Part shown: positions 16,836 to 27,350 of the stretch, piece by piece
How positions within the stretch are numbered: position 1 is the stretch's first letter
Layout: every line of letters begins with the position of its first letter
NCBI RefSeq assembly: GCF_018613875.1
Contig: NZ_JAGGPJ010000010.1
Span: 1 to 64,000 of the forward strand
Origin: Arthrobacter sp. ISL-28
GTDB lineage: Bacteria; Actinomycetota; Actinomycetes; Actinomycetales; Micrococcaceae
DNA: 64,000 nt
Direction: 5' to 3'
The notes under the pieces: model-generated
Databases searched by the model: none
What the model was told of the DNA's origin: nothing
The model's input: the letters and a program-made list of their open reading frames with translations, nothing else
Translations under genes and position numbers: made by a program

Positions 16836-17947
16836 GCGGTCACCTCTGCGGGGACATGGTCGCTGATTGAGCCCGTCGAAATCCAGGTCTCGACAGGCTC
16901 GACCAGCGGGCTGCCGGTTGAGCCTGAGGACATCCCAGGGGATTTTTCCCCGAAGGGCGCGTCGTGGCGGACGGGATCGGTGAGCCGGGCATAGGTGTCC
17001 GGGCGGCGGGTGGTCAGGAACGGGAACAGGGTGAGCCAGTCCCGCCGCTGGTCCAGGTCCAGGTCCGCAACGAGCACCGCGGATTCATCCCGGGGCGCCT
17101 GGGCCAGGATGCGGCCGTAGGGGTCGGAGATGAAGGAGGATCCGTAGAAGTTGAGGCTGCCCTCCTGGCCCCAGCGGTTGGGGACCACCATGAACAGCCC
17201 GTTCGCGATGCCGTTGCCCACGATGACCTGCTGCCACAGGGGCTGGGTGTCGAAGGCCGGGAACAGCGGTTCCGAACCAATCGCCGTCGGATAGACGAGC
17301 AGTTCGGCGCCGCCGAGCGAATACAGCCGCGCAAGCTCGGGGAACCACTCGTCCCAGCACGTGGGCATGCCGAGCCGTGCGCCGCCGAGTTCGGCCGGCG
17401 AGTGGACCTGGTAGGCGTCGTCCGCTGCAGGACCCTGCCGGAAGAACCGGTCCTCGTAGTAGCCGGCGGTGACGGGGATGTGCAGCTTGTGCGTCCGGGC
17501 CAGCAGTTCGCCGCCGGGGGAGACAAGGATGGAGGTGTTCAGGCCCAGGCCGTCGTCCGCGCCGTCCGGGTTGTCCGCCCGCTGGTAGAGCGAGGCATGG
17601 ACGCAGATGCCGTGGCGGCGGGCAGCCCCCGCTGCAAAGTGGAAGGTTGGGCCGGTGAGCAGGTCCTCGGCCGCGTCCGAGGGACGGGGCCGGTTTTGTC
17701 CCGCCAGGGACAGGTCATTGCTGGGGATCTGGTCCGCTGGGTAGCGGGACAGGGTGAGTTCCGGAAGGAAAACAACGGTGGCGCCGAGTCGGGCTGCGCG
17801 TTCGATGCCATCGCTAAGTTCGGCGCGTACGGCTGCCGCGTTGTTGTGCCAACGGTGCTGGACGACTCCAACCCGCAAGGCGGGGCGCCCGGACGGCACT
17901 GTCCGGGCGGGGGAGGCGGGTGAATCGAGGCAGGTGATTTCAAGCAT
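16832..17947 (-). CDS. Carbon-nitrogen hydrolase, N-carbamoylputrescine amidase-like
   Basis: A 371-residue nitrilase-superfamily enzyme. The Glu-Lys-Cys triad is visible: E in VVFLPELTLS, K in RTHKLHIPVT, C in MPTCWDEWFPE. Beside aguA it should hydrolyse N-carbamoylputrescine to putrescine, CO2 and ammonia. The last roughly 30 residues (from GMSSGSTGSPLVEPVET to the end) are encoded by a REP-like repeat at 16861-16925 and are not part of the catalytic fold. The ATG at 17947 has GGAG upstream; the frame continues to 18025 without support. Two palindromes lie in its promoter. Confidence 0.9.
   Translation of the reverse strand: MLEITCLDSPASPARTVPSGRPALRVGVVQHRWHNNAAAVRAELSDGIERAARLGATVVFLPELTLSRYPADQIPSNDLSLAGQNRPRPSDAAEDLLTGPTFHFAAGAARRHGICVHASLYQRADNPDGADDGLGLNTSILVSPGGELLARTHKLHIPVTAGYYEDRFFRQGPAADDAYQVHSPAELGGARLGMPTCWDEWFPELARLYSLGGAELLVYPTAIGSEPLFPAFDTQPLWQQVIVGNGIANGLFMVVPNRWGQEGSLNFYGSSFISDPYGRILAQAPRDESAVLVADLDLDQRRDWLTLFPFLTTRRPDTYARLTDPVRHDAPFGEKSPGMSSGSTGSPLVEPVETWISTGSISDHVPAEVTA
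16861..16925. repeat. REP-like palindrome inside an ORF 3' end
   Basis: An imperfect inverted repeat with halves gattgagcccgtcgaaatc and ggtctcgacaggctcgacc, related to the elements at 291-382 and 26715-26738. It lies within the 3' end of the amidase gene and supplies its final codons. Confidence 0.75.
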
Positions 17948-17974
17948 GATGACTACTCCAGTGAGACGATGGTC

Positions 17975-17999
17975 ACTAAATGAATGACGTTCATTTAGT
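17975..17999. promoter_or_regulatory. TetR-type operator 1 of the agmatine operon
   Basis: ACTAAATGAA (17975-17984) and TTCATTTAGT (17990-17999) are perfect inverted arms around tgacg. The form (TGAA..CGTTCA) is typical of TetR-family operators. It lies 28 bp before the amidase start; the cognate regulator is not in this window. Confidence 0.7.
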
Positions 18000-18030
18000 A
18001 TGCACGGTGGAGGGCTCGCTGACAAGGATT

Positions 18031-18049
18031 ATTTGAATGGCGTTCGTTT
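18031..18049. promoter_or_regulatory. TetR-type operator 2 (imperfect)
   Basis: TTTGAATGGCGTTCGTTT resembles operator 1 in its core (TGAATGnCGTTCn). The two centres are about 53 bp apart, between the agmatine operon and dps. Confidence 0.5.
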
Positions 18050-18157
18050 ATGGCGGAAATAGTAAGTAAGCTGATGGTGAAATCCGGCCTTTGTTCCTGC
18101 CGCATGCGGGCGGGCCTGCGATAGCGTCGGAGCCACTGGACCACTCGAGGAGGACTA

Positions 18158-18637
18158 ATGAAAGCTTCACCGACCCTGACCAACAACATGCAGGCCGTGC
18201 TCGCGGACCTGATCGAACTGCACATCCAGGGCAAGCAGGCGCACTGGAACATTGTGGGAACCAATTTCAGGGACCTCCACCTGCAGTTGGACGAAATTGT
18301 CGACGCGGCAAGGGCGTTCGCCGACGACACGGCCGAGCGGATGCGCGCGCTCCACGCGCTGCCCGACGGCCGCAGCGGGACCGTGGCGAAGTCCACCAGC
18401 CTGGCGCAGTTCCCGCAGGGCCTCATCAGCACCAAGGACGCGATCGACCGGATCGTTGCGGCGCTTGAGGCCGCCGTCGGCACTATGCGCAAGGTCCATG
18501 ACGAGGTGGATGAGGAAGACCCCACCACCGCGGATCTGCTGCACACCTTCATCGAGAAGCTTGAGCAGTTTGCATGGATGGTGGGGGCCGAGAATATGAA
18601 GGCCTCGGCCAGCGTCACCCAGCCCGACGGCAAGTAG
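18158..18637 (+). CDS. dps: Dps/ferritin-like DNA-protection protein
   Basis: A 159-residue ferritin-like protein that forms a dodecamer, oxidises and stores iron and shields DNA from peroxide. The inter-subunit ferroxidase motif is present: LIELHIQGKQAHWNIVG followed by LHLQLDEIVDAARAFADDTAER, giving the H, D and E ligands. A perfect AGGAGG lies 7 bp before the ATG. Its divergent neighbour is the agmatine operon. It is monocistronic and followed by a 19-bp hairpin. Confidence 0.93.
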   Translation: MKASPTLTNNMQAVLADLIELHIQGKQAHWNIVGTNFRDLHLQLDEIVDAARAFADDTAERMRALHALPDGRSGTVAKSTSLAQFPQGLISTKDAIDRIVAALEAAVGTMRKVHDEVDEEDPTTADLLHTFIEKLEQFAWMVGAENMKASASVTQPDGK

Positions 18638-18687
18638 CTACAACTCAACGGCCCCAGATGGGGCAGGCGTCTGCCACCCGCCGAACG

Positions 18688-18729
18688 AACAGCACCAGCC
18701 CCGGAGATTCCTCCGGGGCTGGTGCTGTT
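18688..18729 (+). terminator. 19-bp perfect hairpin after dps
   Basis: AACAGCACCAGCCCCGGAG at 18688-18706 pairs perfectly with 18711-18729 around a 4-base loop. There is no T tract after it on the plus strand, so termination may be weak or depend on the stem alone. Confidence 0.75.
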
Positions 18730-18769
18730 CCGACGCCCGCATTACCTTCGTGCTTTGGCTCCGCGGCTC

Positions 18770-18813
18770 TTGACTTCGGCGCGCTGCAAGTGAATACTTA
18801 AGCATGTGCTTAA
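18770..18813 (+). promoter_or_regulatory. arsR promoter and overlapping operator
   Basis: TTGACT at 18770-18775 and AATACT at 18793-18798 are 17 bp apart, placing transcription start at about 18805, the GTG start codon itself. A perfect palindrome TTAAGCA-TG-TGCTTAA spans 18798-18813 across that point, as expected for an autorepressing ArsR operator. Confidence 0.7.
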
Positions 18814-19171
18814 CAATCAGCCGGCGCAGGATCCGGAGCTGGATTCCGTGTTCCAGGCGCTCGCCGACAGCACCCGCAGGGCGATCCTTGTCCGCCTGTG
18901 CGAGGGCCCGGCGTCCGTCTCAGAGCTGGCCAGGCCATTCGCCATGAGCCTGCCGGCGATCGTTCAGCACCTCCAGGTCCTCGAGGCCAGCGGCCTCATC
19001 CGCAGCGAAAAGATCGGGAGGGTGCGCAGTTGCAGCATCGTTCCTTCGGCCGTGCGCTTAGCCGAGGCCTGGCTGCGCTCCCGCCGGACAGCACAAGAGA
19101 GCCGCCTCGACCGGCTGGAGTCGTTCCTTGATTCACCTGATCCGCCCACAACACCCAGGAGTACGCCATGA
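18806..19171 (+). CDS. ArsR family transcriptional regulator
   Basis: A 121-residue winged-helix repressor of the ArsR subgroup that pairs with SRPBCC proteins. The DNA-binding domain reads VFQALADSTRRAILVRL, then SVSELARPFAMSLPAIVQHL and LEASGLIRSEKIGRVRSC with the wing. The classic metal-site ELCVCDL is replaced by PASVSELA, so it does not look like a metal sensor. The message seems leaderless. Its end overlaps the next gene as ATGA. Confidence 0.9.
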   Translation: MLNNQPAQDPELDSVFQALADSTRRAILVRLCEGPASVSELARPFAMSLPAIVQHLQVLEASGLIRSEKIGRVRSCSIVPSAVRLAEAWLRSRRTAQESRLDRLESFLDSPDPPTTPRSTP

Positions 19172-19626
19172 GCACCCCCATCACGCATGCCAGCTTCACG
19201 TTGTCACGCACACTCAATGCCCCGCCCTCGCGCGTTTTTGAAGCCTTCTCGGACTATGCCAGCAAGAAGAAGTGGTTTGGCGGCCCGCCGGAGTGGAACC
19301 AAGGCGAATCAAGCCTCGACTTCAGGGAAGGCGGCAGCGAGACGGACGTTGGCGGGCCGGTGGGCGGCTTCGTCTCCACGATGCACGCCGCCTACTACGA
19401 CATCGTGGAGAACGAACGGATTGTCTACACCTACGAGATGCTGCTGGACGGCGAGCGGACCTCCGTTTCGCTCTGCACAGTGGAGCTTGAAGCCGACGGT
19501 GGCGGGACCCTCCTGACGCTGACCGAGCAGGGAGCCTACTTCACGGGGGCGGACGAGATGGCAGGACGCAAGGAAGGAACCGAGGGGCTGCTCGACGCCC
19601 TGAAGGCCTTCGTCGAAGGCGACTGA
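19168..19626 (+). CDS. SRPBCC/AHSA1-like protein partnered with ArsR
   Basis: A 152-residue Aha1-like SRPBCC protein: FTLSRTLNAPPSRVFEAFSD, KKKWFGGPPEW, LDFREGGSE, then ERIVYTYEM and a C-terminal GLLDALKAFVEGD helix. ArsR plus AHSA1-like gene pairs are a common bacterial arrangement; the regulator presumably responds to the same unknown small molecule. Translationally coupled to arsR by a 4-bp overlap. Confidence 0.88.
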   Translation: MSTPITHASFTLSRTLNAPPSRVFEAFSDYASKKKWFGGPPEWNQGESSLDFREGGSETDVGGPVGGFVSTMHAAYYDIVENERIVYTYEMLLDGERTSVSLCTVELEADGGGTLLTLTEQGAYFTGADEMAGRKEGTEGLLDALKAFVEGD

Positions 19627-19733
19627 GGGCCGTTGTTCCGGCCGGGCCCTGCGGTGTATACCGCATGGGCGCCGGGGCCGGCGGCGGTGCCCGCCGCCGT
19701 CGGCCTCCACCGCCGCGATCGCCGTCCAGTACC

Positions 19734-21311
19734 TCAGCGGGCCCGTGGCACCCGGCGGAGCACGACGGCGGAGAGGACCGCCGCTCCCGCCATCAGTACA
19801 AGCGCGATGGCGGCCGTGATGTGGACGCCTGAGTCGAAGGCTGCGCGTGCCGCCGCGGCCAGTGCCTCGGACAGCGGTCCGGGCAGTGTCTCCGCAAGCT
19901 CCATTGTCCCCGCGAGCGTTTCCCTGGCGCGGTCTGCGGAGTCGGCCGGAACCGTCTGGGCCACGACGTCGGGCAGCATGAGCTGCCCCTGGTACGACGC
20001 TGTCAGGATCGCTCCCAGGATGGCCGTTCCCAGCAGCGAGCCCACTTCGTAGCCGGTCTCGGAAATCGCCGCCGCGGCCCCGGACTTCGCAGGCGGAACG
20101 GTCCCCAGGATCAGGTCATTGGAGATGGTTTCGGCGGCACCGACTCCCAAGGCCAGGAGGAGCAATGCTCCAAGCAGCAGGGCAGGTCCGGCCGAATGGT
20201 CGCCAAAAGCCACCAGGCAATAGCCCGCCGCGCTTAGCGACAGGCCGCCTGCCACCACGAATCCCGGCCGGACCCGCCGCACCAGCGGCACCACGAGAAG
20301 GCCCGCCACCACGGTGGCCGCCAGGGCGGGCAGCATGGCGGTCCCGGACGCTGACGGAGACATTCCATCCAGCAGTTGCAGGTGCTGGGAAAGGAACAGG
20401 ATGAAGCCGTTGAAAGAGAACAGGGCCAGCACATTGGCGGTGATCGCCATGCTGAAAACCCGGTTCCTGAACAGGGAAACGTCCAACAGGGGCGACGCGA
20501 GCCGCTGCTGGCGCCGGACAAAGACGCAACCCATGGCCGTCCCAAAAGCAATGATGAACAGCGGCAGCGCCCCGGGCCCCTCGATGGCCAGTTCCTTGAT
20601 TCCATAGACCACCGACACCATGGTCAGCATCGACAACAGGATGCTGGGCGCGTCCACGCGTCCGGGATTCGGATCCTTGGACTCCGGAATGAAGGCAGGG
20701 CCAAAAACGAGCAGCGGCAGCATGATCGGCACAGCCACGAGAAACACCGCGCCCCACCAGAACTGCTCCACCAGCCAGCCGCCGAAAATCGGGCCGAGGG
20801 CTGCACCGCCCGAGAAGCCCGCCGCCCAGATGGCAACGGCGAGCCTGCGCCGGTTCGGGTCCGGGAAGATGTTGCGGATGAGTGACAGCGTGGACGGCAT
20901 CAGCATGGCGCCGAAGACGCCCAGGGCGGTACGCCCCCCAATCAGCCATTCTGCAGTCGGGGCGAACGCGGTGGCAGCCGAAATTGCGGCAAATCCCATG
21001 GTGCCGATCAGCAGTAGGCGGCGGCGTCCGATCCTGTCACCCAGGCTTCCCATGGCCACCAGGAGTCCAGCGAGGACCAGGGCATAGGCGTCCACGATCC
21101 ACAGCAGTTGCACCCCTGATGTATCCAGGCTCCGGGCGATTGCCGGCAGGGCGAAGGTCAGGGCGGTGTTGTCCACGGCCACGAGCAGAACAGGGAACAT
21201 CAGCAGGCCCAGGGCAAGCCAGTCGCGCACTCCGGCGGGGGTGCGGGAGGACTGGGTTGCTGCGGCGTCGGTGTGCGGCTTCTTCTGCCGGAGGTCTGCG
21301 GAGGTGGTCAT
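19734..21311 (-). CDS. MFS drug efflux transporter, DHA2 (14-TM) type
   Basis: A 525-residue major facilitator with 14 predicted helices, QacA/EmrB-like. Motif D1 region LLVAVDNTALTFALPAI, motif A GSLGDRIGRRRLLL and motif C-like GAMLMPSTLSLI are clear. It probably exports toxic cations or drugs by proton antiport. The ATG at 21311 lies 6 bp from the -10-like TATAGT on the minus strand, so the message may be leaderless; the frame upstream of it crosses the operator and the tetR gene and is not used. Confidence 0.92.
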   Translation of the reverse strand: MTTSADLRQKKPHTDAAATQSSRTPAGVRDWLALGLLMFPVLLVAVDNTALTFALPAIARSLDTSGVQLLWIVDAYALVLAGLLVAMGSLGDRIGRRRLLLIGTMGFAAISAATAFAPTAEWLIGGRTALGVFGAMLMPSTLSLIRNIFPDPNRRRLAVAIWAAGFSGGAALGPIFGGWLVEQFWWGAVFLVAVPIMLPLLVFGPAFIPESKDPNPGRVDAPSILLSMLTMVSVVYGIKELAIEGPGALPLFIIAFGTAMGCVFVRRQQRLASPLLDVSLFRNRVFSMAITANVLALFSFNGFILFLSQHLQLLDGMSPSASGTAMLPALAATVVAGLLVVPLVRRVRPGFVVAGGLSLSAAGYCLVAFGDHSAGPALLLGALLLLALGVGAAETISNDLILGTVPPAKSGAAAAISETGYEVGSLLGTAILGAILTASYQGQLMLPDVVAQTVPADSADRARETLAGTMELAETLPGPLSEALAAAARAAFDSGVHITAAIALVLMAGAAVLSAVVLRRVPRAR

Positions 21312-21314
21312 CCA

Positions 21315-21344
21315 ATAACTATACCGTCCAGACGGTATAGTTAT
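21315..21344. promoter_or_regulatory. 30-bp palindromic TetR operator over divergent -10 boxes
   Basis: Perfect 14-bp arms at 21315-21328 and 21331-21344 (ATAACTATACCGTC and complement) around CA. Each arm contains TATAGT in the outward direction: 21318-21323 for the efflux gene and 21336-21341 for tetR. A bound dimer would block both promoters. Confidence 0.85.
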
Positions 21345-21366
21345 AAACCGGAACGCCCAAAGAGGC

Positions 21367-21918
21367 ATGATGGGAGCCATGGCCAGAAAACCAGTAGCGC
21401 GCAGTGCGGTCCTTGACGCCTTTGAATCACTCCTTATCGAGGTGGGGGAGCGCGCCGCAACGCTGGATGCGGTCGCCAGCCGTGCAGGTGTCTCCAAGGG
21501 TGGGCTGCTGTATCACTTCCCGAACAAGGAAGCCCTGATCGGCGTCCTGCTGGACCGTCTGGAGGAATATGCCGAGGCCGATGCCCAGGCCATGGCCGCC
21601 GCATCTGAAGGGGCGGCCGCCTACTTCATCAAATCCTCGGTGTGGGCAGATACCCCCTTGGACCGCGTCATCGTGGCAGCCACGCGCCTGGCCGAGGTTG
21701 CGCATGCGGAGACCCGGCGCCGCTTCGCGCACATTCAGCAGCGCTGGCTCGATGAGATCGCGAAAGATGTGGGGCCGGGGCTTGCGAAAGCAGTCCTGTA
21801 CATGGGAGACGGGCTCTATTTCAACGCGATGCTGTCGATCGGGCCGGCTGCTACCGCCGCCGAGACGGCGGCCGACGTCGAGAGCCTGCTCGCTGCACTG
21901 GAACGGCTCCGCGGCTGA
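21367..21918 (+). CDS. TetR/AcrR family transcriptional regulator
   Basis: A regulator of about 183 residues. The helix-turn-helix is seen at ARSAVLDAFESLLIEVGERAATLDAVASRAGVSKGGLLYHFPNKEALIG. The C-terminal ligand domain, with AEDAQ-like AEADAQAMA and RRFAHIQQRW, resembles the TetR_C_37-type drug-sensing domain. It faces the DHA2 efflux gene across a shared operator, so it should repress the pump and itself until an effector binds. Starts at 21367, 21370 and 21379 are all possible. Confidence 0.88.
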   Translation: MMGAMARKPVARSAVLDAFESLLIEVGERAATLDAVASRAGVSKGGLLYHFPNKEALIGVLLDRLEEYAEADAQAMAAASEGAAAYFIKSSVWADTPLDRVIVAATRLAEVAHAETRRRFAHIQQRWLDEIAKDVGPGLAKAVLYMGDGLYFNAMLSIGPAATAAETAADVESLLAALERLRG

Positions 21919-22065
21919 GCCGTCCGAACGGCCCCCGGTGCATGCCGGCATCCGTTGCCGCGTAGGGGTCAGGCAGGGGGACGTCGCTGGTTTGCAGACG
22001 CGTTCCGGACGTAGGACAATAACCCTTGTGACTGTTGTCACCGCTAACTGAATATGCCTTTGATC

Positions 22066-22330
22066 TGCGGCGGGAGAGTCCTGCAAGTAGGTACAAGCAG
22101 GCGCCGTAGGAGCAAACCCTCCCCAGGAATCTCTCAGGCCCATGTACCGCCGCGGCAAGGCGACTCTGGAAAGTAGCAGGCTGTCCGCCTGGAGTCCCGG
22201 GATCATCCCGAAACATCAGGGACCCCAAACATCGGGACACGCTGTGCTCACCGACGGTGCAAGCGGGGCTGTGCGCAAAGCACGGCAACGCGGAAACTCT
22301 CAGGTCCAATACAGAGCGGGGAGGAACCCG
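22066..22330 (+). promoter_or_regulatory. Tandem glycine riboswitch (gcvT motif)
   Basis: Two consecutive glycine aptamers. The first, about 22066-22180, shows GCGGGAGAGTCC, GCGCCGTAGGAGCAA, TCTCTCAGGCCCA and GGCGACTCTGGAAAG. The second, about 22185-22330, shows ACCGACGGTGCAAG, AACTCTCAGGTCC and ACAGAGCGGGGAGGA. It precedes gcvP, as in other bacteria where glycine binding turns on the glycine cleavage genes. Boundaries are approximate. Confidence 0.9.
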
Positions 22331-22374
22331 AATCAATGTGGCGTACCCTGCGCCGCCTTAGTTATGGAGTTCCT

Positions 22375-25242
<2,868 letters not shown>

Positions 25243-25253
25243 GGATTCGCCCC

Positions 25254-26429
25254 ATGACTGAGAACTACACAGCCCTTTACGAAGAGCACAAGAAACTCGG
25301 CGCTTCCTTCACCGACTTCGGCGGCTGGCAGATGCCGCTCAAGTACAGCTCCGAGCTGGCCGAACACCACGCCGTCCGCAAGGCCGCCGGCATCTTCGAC
25401 CTCTCCCACATGGGCGAAGTCTGGGTGACCGGGCCGGACGCGGCAGCGTTCCTGGATTACGCGCTGGTGGGCAAGATTTCGGCCATGTCCGTCGGCAAAG
25501 CCAAATACTCGCTGATCTGCAATGAGGACGGCGGCATCATCGACGACCTCATCGTGTACCGGCGCCCCGCGGCTGCTGACGCCGCAGAAGGCAGTAGGGA
25601 CAGGTTCCTCGTGGTGCCCAACGCCGGCAATGCCAAAGTTGTGGCCGGGGCCCTTGCCGAGCGGGCCGCTGCCGGACAGGAGGGGGGCTTCGACGTCGTC
25701 GTCGACGATGTTTCCGCCGCCACGTCGCTGATTGCCGTCCAGGGTCCCAAGGCGGAGGAAATCCTCCTGCGCCTGGTTCCCGCCGCGCAGCACGAGCTCG
25801 TCACCGGCCTGAAGTACTACGCCGCCGTGGAAGTTCCCTTCCTCGTGGGCGGCGAGGGCCGCCCGCTGCTGCTCGCCCGCACCGGCTACACCGGCGAGGA
25901 CGGCTTCGAGATCTTCGTGGACAACGACGACGCCGCTGCCCTCTGGCAGGCCATCGTCGCCATTGCGGACGAAGGGGAGCTGACGCCCGCGGGCCTCGCC
26001 TCCCGCGATTCGCTCCGCCTCGAAGCCGGAATGCCGCTGTACGGCAACGAGCTGTCCCTCGAGGGCGACCCGTTCGCCGCCGGACTGGGTCCCGTCGTCG
26101 CTCTGTCCAAGGAGGGCGACTTCGTGGGCAAGGCTGCCCTGGCCGCCAAGAAGGAAGCGGGCGCAGGCTCCACCTCGGGCCGTAAGCTCGTGGGCCTCAA
26201 AGGCCTGGGCCGCCGCGCCGGCCGCGGGCACTATCCGGTGCTCAAGGACGGCAACGTCGTGGGCGAGGTCACCTCCGGCCAGCCGAGCCCGAGCCTTGGC
26301 TACCCCGTGGCCATGGCGTACGTCGACGTCGAGTACACCGAGCCGGGCACAGTCCTGGACATCGATCTGCGCGGCAAGGCGGAGCCCTTCGAAGTCGTGG
26401 CACTGCCTTTCTACAAGCGCCAAAAGTAG
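25254..26429 (+). CDS. gcvT: Aminomethyltransferase, T protein
   Basis: A 391-residue GcvT that moves the methylene group from aminomethyl-lipoyl GcvH to tetrahydrofolate and releases ammonia. The folate-binding domain shows FGGWQMPLKYSS, AEHHAVRKAAGIFDLSHMGE and TGYTGEDGFEIFV with the conserved ASRDSLRLEAGMPLYGNEL; the C-terminal barrel ends with VDIDLRGK-like LDIDLRGKAEPFEVV. It starts 11 bp after gcvP and is surely co-transcribed. Confidence 0.95.
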   Translation: MTENYTALYEEHKKLGASFTDFGGWQMPLKYSSELAEHHAVRKAAGIFDLSHMGEVWVTGPDAAAFLDYALVGKISAMSVGKAKYSLICNEDGGIIDDLIVYRRPAAADAAEGSRDRFLVVPNAGNAKVVAGALAERAAAGQEGGFDVVVDDVSAATSLIAVQGPKAEEILLRLVPAAQHELVTGLKYYAAVEVPFLVGGEGRPLLLARTGYTGEDGFEIFVDNDDAAALWQAIVAIADEGELTPAGLASRDSLRLEAGMPLYGNELSLEGDPFAAGLGPVVALSKEGDFVGKAALAAKKEAGAGSTSGRKLVGLKGLGRRAGRGHYPVLKDGNVVGEVTSGQPSPSLGYPVAMAYVDVEYTEPGTVLDIDLRGKAEPFEVVALPFYKRQK

Positions 26430-26966
26430 CCCGGAGGGTCCGGGGCCTCCAGCGGTTCCCGGCTCAGCTTGCGCCCGTCGGGGCCGACATCCTCCGCGTG
26501 CTCGGTCGCGAAGGCGTCCGCTGAGCGGACGTGTCGCTCCCTTCGACGCACGCTTCCGGATGCCGGCCCCGAAGGGGCCCTCAGGTCAGCTCACCTCTTG
26601 ACCCACGGACAGGACTCAGAAGATCTGGCACCTTCGAAAGCCAAAGGTGCTGGGGGGATGGACTGCCTGACGGAGGTGGTCCTTCGACCCCCCACTTCGC
26701 CAAGCTTGATCATTGGGGGTTGAGCTTGTCGAAACGTCTGGCCCAGAACCAGCCCGCATATTGATTTATCTTTCACTGCCGTGAGTTCCCCACCGGAACT
26801 GACGGCCGGGGACGGCGGGTGAGTGGATTCCGGAAGCGTGCACCCCACCGTTCCCTGGCCTCGCAAGCTCGGCCAGGGAACCCGGACGGCGTGGGCCCAG
26901 GCACGCGGAGGAATTCAGTTCCCTGTCGCCAACCGACCACACAGATTTCAAACGTAAGGAAAAAAC
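26430..26966. other. 537-bp structured gap between gcvT and gcvH
   Basis: No convincing gene. Short hairpins include GCACCTT/AAGGTGC (26628-26634 and 26644-26650), GCCGTGAGTTCC/GGAACTGACGGC with one mismatch (26778-26789 and 26795-26806) and the perfect TTCCCTGGCC/GGCCAGGGAA (26851-26860 and 26871-26880). A REP-like half lies at 26715-26738. A second gttccctg at 26918-26925 could compete for the last hairpin, so an attenuator for gcvH-glyA is possible but unproven. Confidence 0.5.
26715..26738. repeat. REP-like half element
   Basis: ggggttgagcttgtcgaaac is a single half of the dispersed repeat seen as inverted pairs at 291-382 and 16861-16925. Confidence 0.55.
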
Positions 26967-27350
26967 ATGGCAAAAGTTGCCCCTGAACTGCAGTACTCCG
27001 ACGAGCACGAGTGGGTTGCCCGCGAGGCCGGCAACCTGGTCTCCATCGGGATCTCCGCCGTTGCCACCGACGCCCTCGGCGACATCGTCTACGTCGACCT
27101 GCCCGAGGTCGGCTCGGCCGTGACCGCGGGGGAGACCTGCGGCGAGGTTGAGTCCACGAAGTCCGTCTCGGACCTGTACTCCCCAGTGACCGGCGAGGTC
27201 ACGGAAATCAACGCGGCCGTCGTCGAGGACCCGGCGCTGATCAACAGCGATCCGTACGGCGCCGGCTGGCTCTTCAAGGTGGCGGCCGAGTCCGACGGTC
27301 CGCTGCTCTCCGCTGAGGACTACGCGTCCAAGAACGGCGGCGAGCTGTGA
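26967..27350 (+). CDS. gcvH: Glycine cleavage system H protein
   Basis: A 127-residue lipoyl carrier protein. The lipoylation site is K65 in [20 protein letters not shown], between the two halves of the lipoyl domain ([14 protein letters not shown] before, [17 protein letters not shown] after). It shuttles the aminomethyl group among P, T and L proteins. The stop overlaps the GTG of glyA by 4 bp. An AAGGA site precedes the ATG. It is separated from gcvT by a long gap and may have its own promoter. Confidence 0.95.
   Translation: MAKVAPELQYSDEHEWVAREAGNLVSIGISAVATDALGDIVYVDLPEVGSAVTAGETCGEVESTKSVSDLYSPVTGEVTEINAAVVEDPALINSDPYGAGWLFKVAAESDGPLLSAEDYASKNGGEL

Noticed and set aside
26469..26764. 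Short open frames in the gcvT-gcvH gap
   Set aside because: Two overlapping frames with low-complexity content, no ribosome-binding site and hairpins within; treated as non-coding.
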